From Poronia punctata (lineage: Eukaryota; Ascomycota; Sordariomycetes; Xylariales; Xylariaceae), in NCBI GenBank assembly GCA_022579005.1, contig MU401565.1, positions 1-64,000 of the forward strand: a stretch of 64,000 bases of DNA, in the 5' to 3' direction. Each line of letters begins with the position of its first letter. Position 1 is the first letter of the stretch. The notes beneath the pieces were generated by a model. It ran no database searches. It worked only from the letters and a program-made list of their open reading frames with translations, and was not told where the DNA came from. The position numbers were made by a program, and so were the translations under genes. This document shows positions 33,798-45,271 of the stretch, piece after piece.

Positions 33798-34224
33798 TAA
33801 GCTCTGATAACGACGGTTCCGATTAATAGTCCTATAGATGTAGTGTGACCAAATAAAGGCAACACAGAGCACTCCGCCAATAATGCAGCTCTGGTATGAC
33901 ATAGGTTGGATAGCTTCTGTTCAGTATAATTGATCAAAAACTCTAACGAACTGAATGTGTGAATAGGACAAATAAAATGTATAACGGCAAGGCAATACTG
34001 GGATTCGGGGATTATAAACAGCCAGCCACTCCAAATTCCCATCATCTTGGCCAAATGACATGAACTAAAATCTCACGGATCGACGGCAAGGATCACGAAT
34101 TACGTTTGATCAAACCAACGCGCACAAAACATGATCAGCAATACCTACCTGCAAGTTCTACGAGTAGTCTAACCTCATCCTTTACAACAAAACAAGAAAA
34201 CCACAAAACTAGTAAATAAATACA
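33798..34224. other. Intergenic; tRNA upstream region and reductase promoter
   Basis: About 430 bp. It holds the upstream side of the minus-strand tRNA gene and the leader of the reductase, ending in an A-rich context before ATG. A motif-free frame (33,788-34,054 minus) runs through the tRNA and is not a gene. Confidence 0.5.
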
Positions 34225-35156
34225 ATGCCTCTCAAATCAGTCCTAATAACAGGCTGCGGCTCAGCCGGCATCGGCACCGCCCTAGCAACCGAATTCCACA
34301 TGCGCGGCCACCGCGTCTTCGCGACCGGCATCTCAGACGCCCAACTCGCGTCACTAAGCGCGTTGGGCATAGAAGAAACATTCGCATTGGACGTGACATC
34401 GCAGATCTCAATAGACTCCGCCGTGGCCCGCGTAACGAAAGCGACGGGCGGGAAACTAGACATCCTGATCAACAACGCGGGCGTATTCCACGTATCACCC
34501 TTCGCAGACACGGAAATCGAAGACGCTCGACGGGTTTTCGAGGTGAATTTCCTCGGCGCCTTTGCCGTGACAAAGGCTTTCTTACCTCTGCTTATCAAGG
34601 CCGCCAAGGACGGTGTTGGCGGTGCCGATTCAGTCGTGGCGGGTCTGGGCAGTATTAATTCCGTCTTACGACCGCCGTATCTGGGCCCGTATAACGCGTC
34701 CAAGGCGGCGCTCGAGTGTTGGGCGGGGAGTATACGGACCGAGCTTGCGCCGCTGGGCGTGCGCGTTGTTACGATCAAGACGGGGAGTGTGAAGACGGAT
34801 TTGTTCGCTAATGCGCCGCCGACGGAGTTGCCCGAGGATAGTCTGTATTCGCCTGCTAGGGAGTTCATCGAGGGGAGGAAGATGCTTGATGGCGGGCATT
34901 ATATCGAGCCGGAGGTTTATGCGAAGAATGTTGTGGGTGAGCTTTTGCGGCCGAAAGTTAAACATGTCATTTGGCAAGGGGGTTTGACTACTATTGCTTG
35001 GATACTGAGCTGGTTTGGTTGGGAGGGTATGATGGTAAGTGTTTTTCCTTTTTTTTCATTGAACCCTAGTTTGAGTCTTCTGTCTGTGTTTTGCTTACTC
35101 TGTTGCAGGATGGTGTACTATCAAGAGGACACCAGTTAGACCGCATAGGGGTATAA
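34225..35156 (+). CDS. AYR1-like short-chain dehydrogenase/reductase
   Basis: Exons 34,225-35,034 and 35,109-35,156 flank a 74-nt intron (GTAAGT donor, CAG acceptor) and encode 285 residues. Classical SDR features: the nucleotide-binding TGCGSAGIG at 9-17, NNAG at 83-86, Ser143 in GSINS, and the catalytic pair Tyr156/Lys160 in YNASK. The wording around ITGCGSAGIG, FALDVTS and YNASKAALE is typical of fungal 1-acyldihydroxyacetone-phosphate reductase (Ayr1) relatives, which reduce acyl-DHAP to lysophosphatidate on lipid droplets and ER using NADPH. A C-terminal hydrophobic stretch (TTIAWILSWFGW, about 253-264) fits membrane association. Reading through the intron would add an unrelated tail, so the 16-codon second exon is preferred. 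Substrate is inferred. Confidence 0.87.
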
Positions 35157-35686
35157 TACGCCTTCGCGATCAGCAACCAAAGTCTGAGTTGTAGCGTTTT
35201 TAGATGAGAACTTGGTGCATGCAACAATTAAACGGCTAAATTCAGCTACAATGCGACGATGCAACAGATGGATGGATTCTCCCCGAGATGGTGTTTGGCT
35301 TGTCTCGCCTACTCATCATAGTAGGGTTAGCGGGCCCGATCCGATGTGTCGGGACCGGGCCGAGCCAACGTTACAGACGAGGACGGTCTTTATCTCTACC
35401 AAAAATACTTGGTATAAAAAGACATGACAACAGAAAATGTGTGAATAGTCGGGCATTTTATGGGGATATACGATGAAAAGATCGAATATAATGTCTAAAC
35501 TACAGTATCCAAAGGGATCAGGTTAACAAGAGCGGGATACAGTTGATGGTCCCAGCACCGTAATTTCACCCCTCCCCCTCTATTCCCCCAATACTCCTAC
35601 TCATTCCACCCCAATATCATACATCCCATTTTTCTCCATTCCTATCAAGCTAGCAATCACGCTTGGTTGAGCCCGTTGCGTCCAGT
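35157..35686. other. Intergenic, convergent
   Basis: About 530 bp between the reductase and the broken cysteine-rich gene. No feature recognised. Confidence 0.5.
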
Positions 35687-36030
35687 CTAGCAGTTATCCC
35701 CGTCACAATTTCCCGAAATGAAGCGGAAAGACTGCGCATCCGAATACTGCGAGATATCCCAGCACTGGACATTGGTCGGGATAGTAGCGCAGGTCTCCTG
35801 GCAAGGGCAATCCCCACTGGCGAGACCACGAGGGAGTAATCGCCGTCAGCCCCGCCGTGGAACAGGACCGAGCCCCGACCCCCTTCGTTCAGACAGCCCG
35901 GGTTCGACACCTGGACCGACTCGCCGCAGTTCTCCTGACAGGAAGAGTCGGAGCAGAATCGGGCCCAGTAGTCGGCTTGGACGACGGTGCCGTTGTTGGG
36001 CGCGGCTAGGGTGGGGGTGGGGGTTTTAAA
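35687..36030 (-). pseudogene. Broken small cysteine-rich secreted-protein gene
   Basis: Two minus-strand frames together make one coherent cysteine-rich domain. The first frame reads ADYWARFCSDSSCQENCG and on to DGDYSLVVSP. The second continues DCPCQETCATIPTNVQCW and ends SGNCDGDNC at a TAG (35,689-35,687). They join only if one base is missing in the run of four C at 35,812-35,815 (GGGG on the coding strand). Ten cysteines are arranged as in small fungal secreted proteins. The 5' side has no signal peptide or convincing ATG: the codons before AAPNNGTVVQ are ISSFKTPTPTL, without a hydrophobic core, although an acceptor-like CCCTAG precedes them. It is a pseudogene or, for the frameshift alone, a sequencing error; the missing signal favours decay. 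Confidence 0.65.
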
Positions 36031-38455
36031 AGAGGATATTTTGATTTTGCTTGTTTTTTGTTTTTTGTTTTGGTGTTTTTTGTTATTGTGTAGGTGATGA
36101 TGTTGGTAGTGGTAGTGATAGAACAGTTGATGGGATGGATGTGGATAGAGATTTGAGTGAATCACCGTCGTCTTTCATATTCGAAAACCAGCCCCTTCCG
36201 CCAATAGAGATCCGCATATTCTCTCTTTCATCATACTATCCCCTGTATCCCCATTCTTAGCTTTCCACGATCAGACAGGAACTGCACCTCTCTCAAAAAA
36301 TGCACCCGCGACGTCATCTGAAGCAAGTAGTTGAATCCAAGATCGTCGAGTCGGCCACGAAAGCAATAGACACATATTCGCAGTATTACCTACACTGACG
36401 GAGTGCGTGTTCCGCTCCAGACGAGGATCGATCGTTTTGTGGGAGAGGCACTTGTCGGCCTCGTGTACTCAGCCAGCGAGAGCTACGTCGCCGGTGTACT
36501 TGAATGTGACCTCGAAGCTGCCATAAAGCCCGATCTTTCTCACTCATCGCCCTCCTTGTGACGACAGTAGAGGCATACCTACTAGGAGCCTTGTCATGGT
36601 GATGTTGTAATAGGATTGTAATATTGCAACGGAGGCCTGTGAGCCTTCTCCAGCAATCCTTCAAGAAGACACCCGTCGCATTAGCTTACTTGAGATGACG
36701 TCCCGGCGGCCGATATGTTGAAGTTCCGGGAAGTTGCTGGCGAGAAGTCCTACAGTTAGGATCATTGTCGTCAAGTAATAAGATTCATCGCCGACCAGAG
36801 AGTAAGTAGTACCTAGCATCTGCTACAGATTTCTGTTTTAATAACTTGCTTTTGTTACTTCCTTTGGGTATAACTTTTGCCTCGTCATTGCTGTTATGAG
36901 ATTTTCTGGGTGATATCAATCTTACTGACGACATGAGTAAATCTCCTAAAACCATAAAATTGCTTACGTTCGGTACCTTGTGCAAATTCATACAATAGTA
37001 GCATTCCGAATTCTCCGATGATTGACGGTGAAACCCAATAAGCGGGATTCGATACAACATAAGCTCTTACGTACAGATTGTAACGCGGATGCCGTTAATT
37101 TACTTATTTCACATTGGCTCTTCATATGGATATATTGATATTCTACCATGTCGTTATATGGCAGCTTCATTCCAACATTCGCCCTTCACGATTCCAAGCA
37201 GATTTCCCGCTCGAAATTAATAAAATGAATGCTTTCACATGACACAGGAGCGCGACTATACGGCGTTGGATGCTTACAAGACGTATTGGAGTTACCGTAA
37301 TGTCTCTGCTCCGAATGCAAGGCTGGCCTGTGCCGCCATCTTACGTTGAAACATCGTGTAGGATTTCTATCCAGGCATTTCCGAGCCGGAGATTTACTAA
37401 ATGCCACCCAATCACATGTGACATAGGCCATGTCACATAGCCACGGCAGGATCCCACCGAGATCGTCGGTACTTCAGGTTACATCTTAGACTAGGGTAGT
37501 TGCTAATTCCACCGAGGCAAATGCAACCCTGTGCCGACGCCGCTTACCCACATCATGGAACGGCCGAAAAGGGGTTTTAGGCAAGGTTATGAACTTTTAC
37601 TCCTTTTGTTGACTAGGGGGTCGATCTAGGACAACTTAACGGGAGCTGTAAAAAACAATGGTCCTTTAGGATAATGGTATCTGGGTACCTTGAATTGGTA
37701 TTTGAACAGGTCCTTTCTCCTGTGTCAGACTTGGGAATTTCCTCGGTTGTAGGACACGCTGCTCTGGACTTACTTAACAAAGCATCTTTAATAGAGTTAC
37801 CAGGAAATCAGACGACTTCCAGGTTTGATCTTGGGCCCTTTATAGCGGATTAATAGAACCCATTCTGATCGCAATATTAGGAACTCGGTACGAGAAGGTG
37901 TGCTGACTCATCGTGGCGGTGCGGCAGGCCTGCCGGTTTTGCGGCCCACATTTCGTAGCCGCCGGCCCTCCGTTTTGCCGTCGGCCTATTGACCCACCTA
38001 TATACCGTATTGAAAAAAAAAACCGGAACAGTCGAGCCGCCCGGTCATACTACACGGATCATTCTAACCTTTCTGTCCATTCTTCTCGATAATGGCAACC
38101 AGTTCTCTTGAGCACGTGCGCTCCTAGCAGCATGTTACGGCCTTAGCCTCTCGTGAGGAGAGTAGGGCGATAGCCCAGTAGTACTTTTGAGGAGTACATT
38201 GAACGGCCCGTCAAAGACAAGCCTTTTGTGGCTGAGGAGACTTTAACGCGACGAGCTGCCTAGTAGCAGCCCTCTAGGTATAACTTATAAGAAGTATACT
38301 ATAACTAGTTTTCTGACTATTCTAGTATGCGGTCTCGCTTTATTAGCCAAATACGTAGGTGGTTATAGCATATTGTTGTTATTTTATATTCGGCTGTTTA
38401 CTTTGCTAATTTGATGGTTTATAGAATAAGAATTTGGATAACACCACCTTTTTCT
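36031..38455. other. Gene-poor region, possible ancient transposon debris
   Basis: About 2.4 kb with no supportable gene. The part around 37,900-38,330 has locally high CpG, a TATATA word, an A-run and an ATG at 38,093 followed by codons broken by several TAG/TGA stops. It resembles a decayed coding start, but no family can be named. A short palindrome CTCTCGTGAGGAGAG lies near 38,146-38,160. Confidence 0.4.
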
Positions 38456-39988
38456 CTAAGCATAATCCCCCCAAGGCAAAAAAGAAATTATAGATTCTCC
38501 GCCATCCCTTTTCCCAGGTATTGCCACAAACGCGTCTAGTGTGGCTGCTGTAGGTCGCCACTCGTCAACATGAAAATATACCCGCCATGAGTCTATTCCT
38601 GCTTTGAAATTCTTGTCCCAGTTGAAATGACCCAGGGTGTGAGGTGCAAAGCACCATACTTGAAACGGCCATTCTTCTTCGCTATCGTAAAAGACCTCCA
38701 GAACAGCCTCCTCTAGCGCTGGCATGAGGGAGCAACGATGTGCAAACGCCGTCAGAGTTGCGTTCATTTTCTGGTTGTTGGGGATGTTTCGCATTGGCCC
38801 ATCGACTTCGTCATCTTCCTCCCCAAGGAGGAAGTCTAGATGGTCATCGAAGAATTCCTCGGCTGCTTCTCTCTCTTCTTCGGTCACGCTATACCCTGGC
38901 GGTAGGTGGTTGAGAGCAGCCCGTACTTCCTCTTCGTAGTCATCCGCGTCTTGGTCCACATCTCCAACATCAAAGAGGTAAGTTCCATCTGGAGAGCAAC
39001 CATACTTGGGCAGCATGATACGTAGGTGCGTCGTGTTTTGCCAGCACGATTCGACATCTGCGTCCTGTGTGTTTCTTGAAGTCTCAAAGGTTGACTTGGC
39101 CAGAAATCCACCGAGCTCGACTTTTCGGCAGTTCTTTGTCAATTCTCGCAAAGCAAGACCAACCGGGTCATCTATCCCTGCCTCGGTGAACTTGGGAAGC
39201 ACTTGTTGTGGAGACATGAGGGTCGGTGATGCAACGACGCACCTGAAATCCTGGACAGATTTTGGCAGTTTCGTGGACCTGATACCTCTAACAAGATCAT
39301 CACGGTAGATCTTGTCAAGACTGTAGTATAGACCCCAGTCCTTTTCCGAATTGTCAAGACTCCATTCAACCGTCTTCACGTTTGTCAGCTTCGAGGTAAG
39401 AAGGGGGGCGACCGCAGGGCTCCAATGACGACCCAACCCGTTGTTGTCGATGCTGAACTTTACGACGCGAGGCACTGTTGGGAAGTCTTCTCCGTCGGAT
39501 ATCAAGTTTAGGAAGCTGAATCGGGATCGAAGAACATATGGATTGCGTTGGTCTGGTAACGACAAGGGGCCCGTGATATCCAGTTCAAGTAACGGTCTCC
39601 GTTCATGATCGAGGGCTTTTTCGTCGTCAAAGGACCTTATACATTTGAAGAGGCGTCGTATGATTTCTGTTGCGGCGGCATCGTTGGCCCGTCGGTCCTT
39701 ATCTGTCTCGAAGAGGCCAGATTCATCTTTGGGATATGATGGAAGCACAACAATGACTTCAAGACGACGTAGATTTTGACCTCGTCGTGGAGTCATGATC
39801 TGCTCGAACGTCTCAAGCTCAGACAGTGATATACTCTTGCAAATATTACGGAAAGTTCGGCGCTCAACCGCGTGTTGGAATCTGGTTGAGACGGTGGCGA
39901 TAGCTGGAAGTGCGAATGGTGCTTCACCGACGGCGTGGTCAAGAAACGAACCGATCTTGTCGTATACTTCTTGTGGCCAGCTATCCAT
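38456..39988 (-). CDS. F-box-type protein with C-terminal solenoid-like region
   Basis: An intronless 510-residue frame. The N terminus (SWPQEVYDKIGSFLDHA, about 3-19, continuing through VSTRFQHAVERRTFRNI) matches a fungal F-box-like motif, which binds Skp1 in SCF ubiquitin ligases. The rest is the diverged leucine-rich type common in large ascomycete F-box families. A very acidic insertion (about 348-412, including EEEREAAEEFFDDHLDF and GEEDDEVDG) interrupts it. The C-terminal part is rich in Trp and aromatic residues (EEWPFQVWCFAPHTLGHF). Substrate recognition is the presumed job; no substrate can be inferred. The start at 39,988 is the first ATG before the motif. Confidence 0.75.
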   Translation of the reverse strand: MDSWPQEVYDKIGSFLDHAVGEAPFALPAIATVSTRFQHAVERRTFRNICKSISLSELETFEQIMTPRRGQNLRRLEVIVVLPSYPKDESGLFETDKDRRANDAAATEIIRRLFKCIRSFDDEKALDHERRPLLELDITGPLSLPDQRNPYVLRSRFSFLNLISDGEDFPTVPRVVKFSIDNNGLGRHWSPAVAPLLTSKLTNVKTVEWSLDNSEKDWGLYYSLDKIYRDDLVRGIRSTKLPKSVQDFRCVVASPTLMSPQQVLPKFTEAGIDDPVGLALRELTKNCRKVELGGFLAKSTFETSRNTQDADVESCWQNTTHLRIMLPKYGCSPDGTYLFDVGDVDQDADDYEEEVRAALNHLPPGYSVTEEEREAAEEFFDDHLDFLLGEEDDEVDGPMRNIPNNQKMNATLTAFAHRCSLMPALEEAVLEVFYDSEEEWPFQVWCFAPHTLGHFNWDKNFKAGIDSWRVYFHVDEWRPTAATLDAFVAIPGKRDGGESIISFLPWGDYA

Positions 39989-40824
39989 GATTGCTGATTG
40001 TGTATTACTGTAGTTTGTAACAATGGTAAGTCCTCGGATAGAAGCCCACCCTGTAAATAGCTGTTAGGCTTTCTTTTTGCTGTACCAACGTAAGTCTTTA
40101 CCTTCTTCACCTTTTTCTCAGTTTCCGATGGTCTGGCAGTGACTTGTACTCGGCTGGTGTTTAGGCCAGGGAAGGTAGCTCGTTCATCCAACTCGCATTA
40201 ACCCAACAAATCTTGTGTTCAGTTCAGTGTGATTATCCCAGGGCTTTCCTTTTGTCTTCTTTTGTCAATAAATAACAAAGGTGTAATGGGTTGGGGGGTA
40301 ATTGTGGTATGTATAAGTGTTGGTTAGGTTACAGTCCCTTCACTGTGAAAGACCCTTATTGTAGCCAGGTCTGCACCTTCCCCTACAAAGGCCGTGATGT
40401 CGATGTCGGTCAAGTATCAACAGGTGAAAATTGACTAGCCCGCTTTAGGTACAGCGTATTGCCCAACGAGGCTAGCCCCAATGACATTAATCTACGAGTA
40501 AAGATTTGACCAATTAAATCGAATTCCGAGACGACGCGACGAGATTGAGCCGAGCAAAACGATGCCATCGTCGTGCTTGACTACCTAATCAAACGGCAAG
40601 CAAGCGCGTATATTATTTCTGGTTAAAGACTACGTAAGACCAGAGGCCGGAATTGAGCTCGGGGGCAAATAAGCTTGCGCTTTGCAGAGTTCACGTCGAA
40701 CCTCTGCCCAAACTACAAAGGTTGCATTGCGCAAATACACCGCAGATAACCCTCACCCCTGCTCCGGTCCAGACCCCACACACGGTACACCACACAGCAG
40801 ACACTCCCGCGATAGTGGTAAATC
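39989..40824. promoter_or_regulatory. Divergent promoter between the F-box and ferric-reductase genes
   Basis: An 836-bp head-to-head spacer. One AGATAA (GATA-factor type) word lies at 40,744-40,749, about 76 bp upstream of the reductase start. That is the kind of site used by iron-responsive GATA repressors, but a single copy is weak evidence. Confidence 0.4.
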
Positions 40825-42632
40825 ATGAGTTGGCCCTACCAATTCATCGACCTCGACGATGAGCAGAAGCAGGAACGGCGACATACCCTCGACCGGTATG
40901 GATTAATCGCGCAGTTATCTGTGCTCGTGCCTATCGGGCTGGTCCTCCTATACCGCCTTATTAAATGGACGCTGGCTAAGGCATCCGGGTCCCGGTCCGG
41001 CCGTGGGACGTATTCTGCCGTTCCCGGCTCGCCGACGTTGAAACATCGACGGCTCAAACCTACGGGGTCATGGAAGACGAGGGGGAGAAAACTTGCCTGG
41101 TGGTTGGGGGATGATTTTGTCGTCTTTGGGTGGAATCTAGGGTCTAGAGACACGGTGATCGGTGGCGCGATATGGACCGTTTGGTTGCTCGTGCTATGCG
41201 TGCTAGAGACTGGAGATGGTGAGTCCTTTACCCACACGAAACGACCCGGTAACCTAGCACGTTCGTCAGGAAGAAGCCGATACTGATTTCCATCCTAGAT
41301 TATCTCCATCTCACAAAGCGATTCGGCATCGTAGCAGTGTCGCAATTCCCAGTACAGTATATCATGTCATTCAAATTCCTCAACCCCGTCGCCCTTGCCT
41401 TGGGATCCTCCCATGAAGACGTCAACCGATGGCATCGGGCCCTAGGCGGAGTCATCTACGTCTTCGTCGCCTTACACGGACTCTTCTATCTCAACTTTTA
41501 CTACCAAAAGGACCTTCTCACCCAAAAGTCCACCGAGCTCGTTCCGGTATTAGGATTCCTAACCTTCGTCGCCATGCACTTCTTATACGGAACCGCGTTG
41601 TCCGCAGTACGACAATATTCCTACCGGATATTCTTCATCACCCATCTCCTAGTCGCGCTTGCAATACCCCCCGTCATCTACTTCCACGCCCACCACGCCT
41701 CCTTTTACGTCTGGGAGTCCCTTTTCATCTTCTTCGCGGAGATTATGACTCGGAGAGCCACCTTGATAGTGGCCGACACCAAGGTAGAGCTTATTCCGGA
41801 GTCCGACCTGGTGAAACTAGTCGGCAACATCCCTGCGACGAAGATCGGCCGGTTCGCAAAAAGTCCAGGCACGCACATATATCTCAGCGTGCCAGCCGCC
41901 TCACGACCCGAGAAGAATCCAGCGGCAGCGGCTCATCTAGTGTTCGAATTCGCATTCAATCCCTTCTCCGTAGCTGCTGCGGATGAATCTTCGGGCGAAC
42001 TGACGTTGATTGCCCGACGACACAACGGGCCTATGACGAGGGCATTTTCCGAATTCGCGCTCGACACGGCCGATAATAATCCGACTGTCAAACTGGCATT
42101 CGACGGACCTTATGGTTGCGCGAAACGGTTCCCCAATTTAGCCGGTCCCGCTTTCGACCGGATCCTCCTTGTTGCCGGTGGCGTAGGCGCGACGTTTACG
42201 GTGCCGCTGTATCGTTGGATATTAAGCGAGAACCCGACCGCCCGGGTCCAGATGGTCTGGGCTGTTCGGGCCGCTGGAGATGCTACTTGGCCAGTGCCAG
42301 TGCCAGTGCCAGTGCCGGGGGGAGGGAAGAGTATTATTGAGGATGAGAATATCCAGTTATATCTCACAGGCACCAAATCAGAAGACTCCGATGACGACGC
42401 GAGGACTATTAGTGATAACGTTGAGCTAGACAGTTTTAACTCGTCAAACAACAAGGGAAGGCCCAATCTGCAAAAGCTCGTCGACGATGTCTTTAGACAG
42501 GGTATGGAAGAGCGGGTGGCGGTACTTGTATGTGGACCGGAAGCTATGGCGCGGGAACTTAGATGTCATGTCGGTGTGTGGGTTAGGAAGGGGAGATCTG
42601 TTTGGTGGCATAATGAGAGTTTTGCGTGGTAG
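40825..42632 (+). CDS. Ferric-reductase-type (FRE/NOX superfamily) transmembrane oxidoreductase
   Basis: Exons 40,825-41,218 and 41,299-42,632 flank an 80-nt intron (GTGAGT, TACTGAT branch, CTAG) and give 575 residues. The N-terminal half has several membrane spans, including LIAQLSVLVPIGLVLLY and TVIGGAIWTVWLLVLCVL. The bis-heme histidines are visible as His177/His191 and His247/His261, both with 13 residues between. The cytosolic half has an FAD-binding FNPFSVAA, an NAD(P)H-binding LLVAGGVGATFTVPLYRW, a CGPEAMARELR motif and the terminal WWHNESFAW, all typical of Fre metalloreductases. It would move electrons from NADPH across the membrane to reduce Fe(III) or Cu(II). A PV repeat (four CCAGTG units, 42,291-42,314) sits in a surface loop. 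Substrate metal is not determined. Confidence 0.92.
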
Positions 42633-43624
42633 ATTTGGGTTCAACTAAAAGCTGTATATGTATGGTTAGAAGGATATTTCGCGACGGAAACTTCCTATGT
42701 ACTTTCTCTGCTCCCTTGTTTGGCTGCAGGAGCAGACCATGTACCCAACTAGCATGAGAAGTCTCCAGCTTAGGAGCGAGGTGAACAGAGCCCCGGCTTT
42801 GGATACGAGATAACACCGAGCCTATATTTCCATGAACCCCTGAATTATTCCCATCTGTGAGGCCAGAACCACCCAGTGTTCAAGAGCGGATTCGGTCCTC
42901 GAGCTGGCTGGCTCGGGGGTTGTACATGAGCAAGTAAACCACCTGGTCAAAGGACTGGCTTTGCCGATGGTCAGCTGAAAAGGGGGCACCCTCGGATATT
43001 GATCTGGACGATAGACTAGGTTCGTGTGAAAAGTTGAAATCCCGAAATGTCACGAAATGTCATCGGACAAATGCTTTAATAGCAACGAGATCCTTGTCTT
43101 TTAATCTAAACAACGACAAGAAAAAACGATGAAAACAATAATCCTGTCTCCTCCACACCGTTTTGAGGCTGAACAACCATCCAGGAGAACCTAATAACTG
43201 CGCTTGGCGAGAAGTGTTTCCCGCAATAATCGGGTGAAATATCGATCCCGAGAACATACATATCTATGCAGTGGTCTATCTACTCGGGATATTTAGCAAG
43301 TACCCCAGATAGAAAAACCCGAATAGAATCTCTACAACAGACTATCGGTTCAAATACCTAGCACGGCTACCTGCATAGAATCGAGAGGGACTCGGGTAAA
43401 CCGACTGTCACAATTTCGGATACTGGACCCCCTCGAATGGCGTTCATACAGCGACGCCACCATGCAGGAAAACACAAACAATCGATATCTATTGTATCAT
43501 AACCGACAACATCCATCCTAACCTTGGATAGAAATATATAAACATGTCATCCCATCCGCACCTTGATCTCTTTTCACACACCCAGAATCCCCAAACAAAC
43601 AAACGAAAAAGAAAAAGAAAAAAG
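42633..43624. other. Intergenic; promoter of the But2-domain gene
   Basis: About 1 kb without genes. TATATAAA at 43,535-43,542 lies about 83 bp before the start at 43,625. The segment between is C/A-rich and ends in an A/G-rich Kozak-side run. An in-frame ATG at 43,544 directly after the TATA box cannot be the start. Confidence 0.6.
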
Positions 43625-44344
43625 ATGCTATTCATCGCCCTCCTCCTCCCCCTCCTCCTAGCCCCCATCCTCGCCACCTCCCCCCCAACCCTAATCTCGA
43701 AACGCAAACTCCCCAACCACTCCTGGGAACCCTCCCCACTCACAGGCTGCCCAGGATACCTCTCTCCCGAAACCTACGTCGCGCCACGGTACCTGACGCA
43801 AATATCATCAAAAGACCCAACGAAATCCTTCGGACCGCAATACACGGCGCGCTTCACGCCCAACGACATATCCACGCTCTTCACATTCGACATCCCGCGA
43901 GAGCGCGCGAACTCCAACTGCACGTTAGAATTCCTCTTCCCCTACCGTCACCAACTGCGCACCTCCTCATTCGACTACCGCGGCGGAGGGACGTTTTTCT
44001 TCAAGGGGTATAATCCGGGGAGTTGTCCCGGACCAGATACTCGGACGACGTTTGACAATCAGCCGGATAGTGGAGTGTTCCCGCCTTTCCCGCCCATTCA
44101 TATGGAGCCTGGTCATGCTTATACGATTGATGTTGGGCCTTGTTCTTTTGGGGCGGGGAGTTGTGTTGCTGGTGGTGAGTTGTCCTATTTCTTTCTTTCC
44201 TTCTATTCCTTTTTTGAGGGTGACGTCATAATTAATTGATTGATTCCTTGTATCGCAATAGTTACTTCGACAAACGATACCTACTTTTCCTATTTTCAGG
44301 ACGTCGACGAATGTCCGATTGGGATTTATACGAGTTTCCTATAG
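43625..44344 (+). CDS. Secreted But2-domain protein
   Basis: Exons 43,625-44,174 and 44,262-44,344 (intron 87 nt, GTGAGT to AATAG) give 210 residues. A signal peptide spans residues 1-18 (MLFIALLLPLLLAPILAT). The mature part resembles the Pfam But2 domain (named after fission yeast But2): LFTFDIPRER, CTLEFLFPYRHQL, then EPGHAYTIDVGPCSF and, after the splice, NDTYFSYFQDVDECPIGIY. In filamentous fungi such proteins are usually secreted or wall-associated and of unknown function. Splicing is required: reading on through the intron loses the conserved terminal strand. The start follows a TATA box by about 83 bp and gives a clean signal peptide. Confidence 0.82.
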
Positions 44345-44635
44345 CGACTAACCTAAGGCTTGCGTTGTGGGCCGTTGGAACTTGGTCGAGTCAACCAACG
44401 GGGAGGACGTCAGAGAGGCGGGCGTACTTGTATATTCCTGTAAAGACAAACCAACAACAATAAACAAACCCTTGATTGGGTAGTTTAACGATAAATAATT
44501 CTTGCAGTTTGAAACTAAGCATTATTCCAGAAAATTGAAGGATCTGTTGTTATCAAGTTAAAAGGGGCATAGTAGGGAATGCATTCTTCTCACCTCTATT
44601 CACATCACCGAGCGCGTGCGAGTACACTTTCCGAC
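44345..44635. other. Short spacer before the AIG2-like gene
   Basis: About 290 bp, AT-leaning near 44,470-44,560. An upstream in-frame ATG at 44,579 would add 19 residues to the next protein. Confidence 0.4.
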
Positions 44636-45271
44636 ATGGACTCGGAAAACGAACAACCACCGACTCCTCCGCCGCTGCCGCCGCCCCCCCAAGTACCGGC
44701 GGCGCAATCGTCACGCAAATCCGGACTCAAGAGTGAACGTCCTTCGGTTTACCTTGCATCGCTCGAGGCTGCCGGCCCCAACTTCATGGACACGGCTGTA
44801 TGCGTGGCCCCATTTAATACCCGTCCCGGTCCGGTATGGTGGTTCTTCTACGGAACGCTCACCAAGCCCTCCATATTACGACATGTGCTCGACCTCGAGC
44901 ACGACAATGACCCCGAATACAGACCGGCCAAAATAGTGGGCTATAAACTAACTACTTGGGGCCAATACCCCGCTCTCATCGACGGCCCGACCGGCGCTGA
45001 AGTCACGGGATTTGCGTACGAGGTCGAGACCGTCGAGCAAGAGGAGAAGTTGGCGCGCTACGAGACGGATGCGTATGAAGAGCATCCATGTCGAATCGAG
45101 TTTACGGACGGCAAGGAACCGGCCGAGGCGATAGGGAGAACTTTCATGTATGCGGGCGATGCGAATGCGCTTGTTGAGGGGAGGTTTGATCGCGCTTTGT
45201 GGCAGGCGAGGATGGGGATCAAGTTGCCCGAGGCATGGAATGTGAAATCTGAGGAGGAGAAAAGTAGTTGA
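44636..45271 (+). CDS. AIG2/gamma-glutamylcyclotransferase-like protein
   Basis: The frame encodes 211 residues from the ATG at 44,636 (230 from 44,579). After a Pro-rich disordered N terminus, the GGCT fold is marked by WWFFYGTLTKP (FYGTL at 71-75), a central VGYKLTTWGQYPALIDG and the catalytic-type Glu143 in RYETDAY. Family members open gamma-glutamyl amides to 5-oxoproline; many fungal AIG2-like members have no assigned substrate. The downstream start is preferred because it begins a uniformly acidic/Pro-rich segment and the upstream extension looks like leader, but this is not settled. Confidence 0.83.
   Translation: MDSENEQPPTPPPLPPPPQVPAAQSSRKSGLKSERPSVYLASLEAAGPNFMDTAVCVAPFNTRPGPVWWFFYGTLTKPSILRHVLDLEHDNDPEYRPAKIVGYKLTTWGQYPALIDGPTGAEVTGFAYEVETVEQEEKLARYETDAYEEHPCRIEFTDGKEPAEAIGRTFMYAGDANALVEGRFDRALWQARMGIKLPEAWNVKSEEEKSS

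Noticed and set aside
34209..34868. 219-codon frame antisense to the reductase
   Set aside because: It lies fully inside an SDR gene with conserved motifs and has no features of its own.
43544..43624. Upstream ATG for the But2 protein
   Set aside because: It lies two bases after the TATA box and would put 27 basic residues before the signal peptide.
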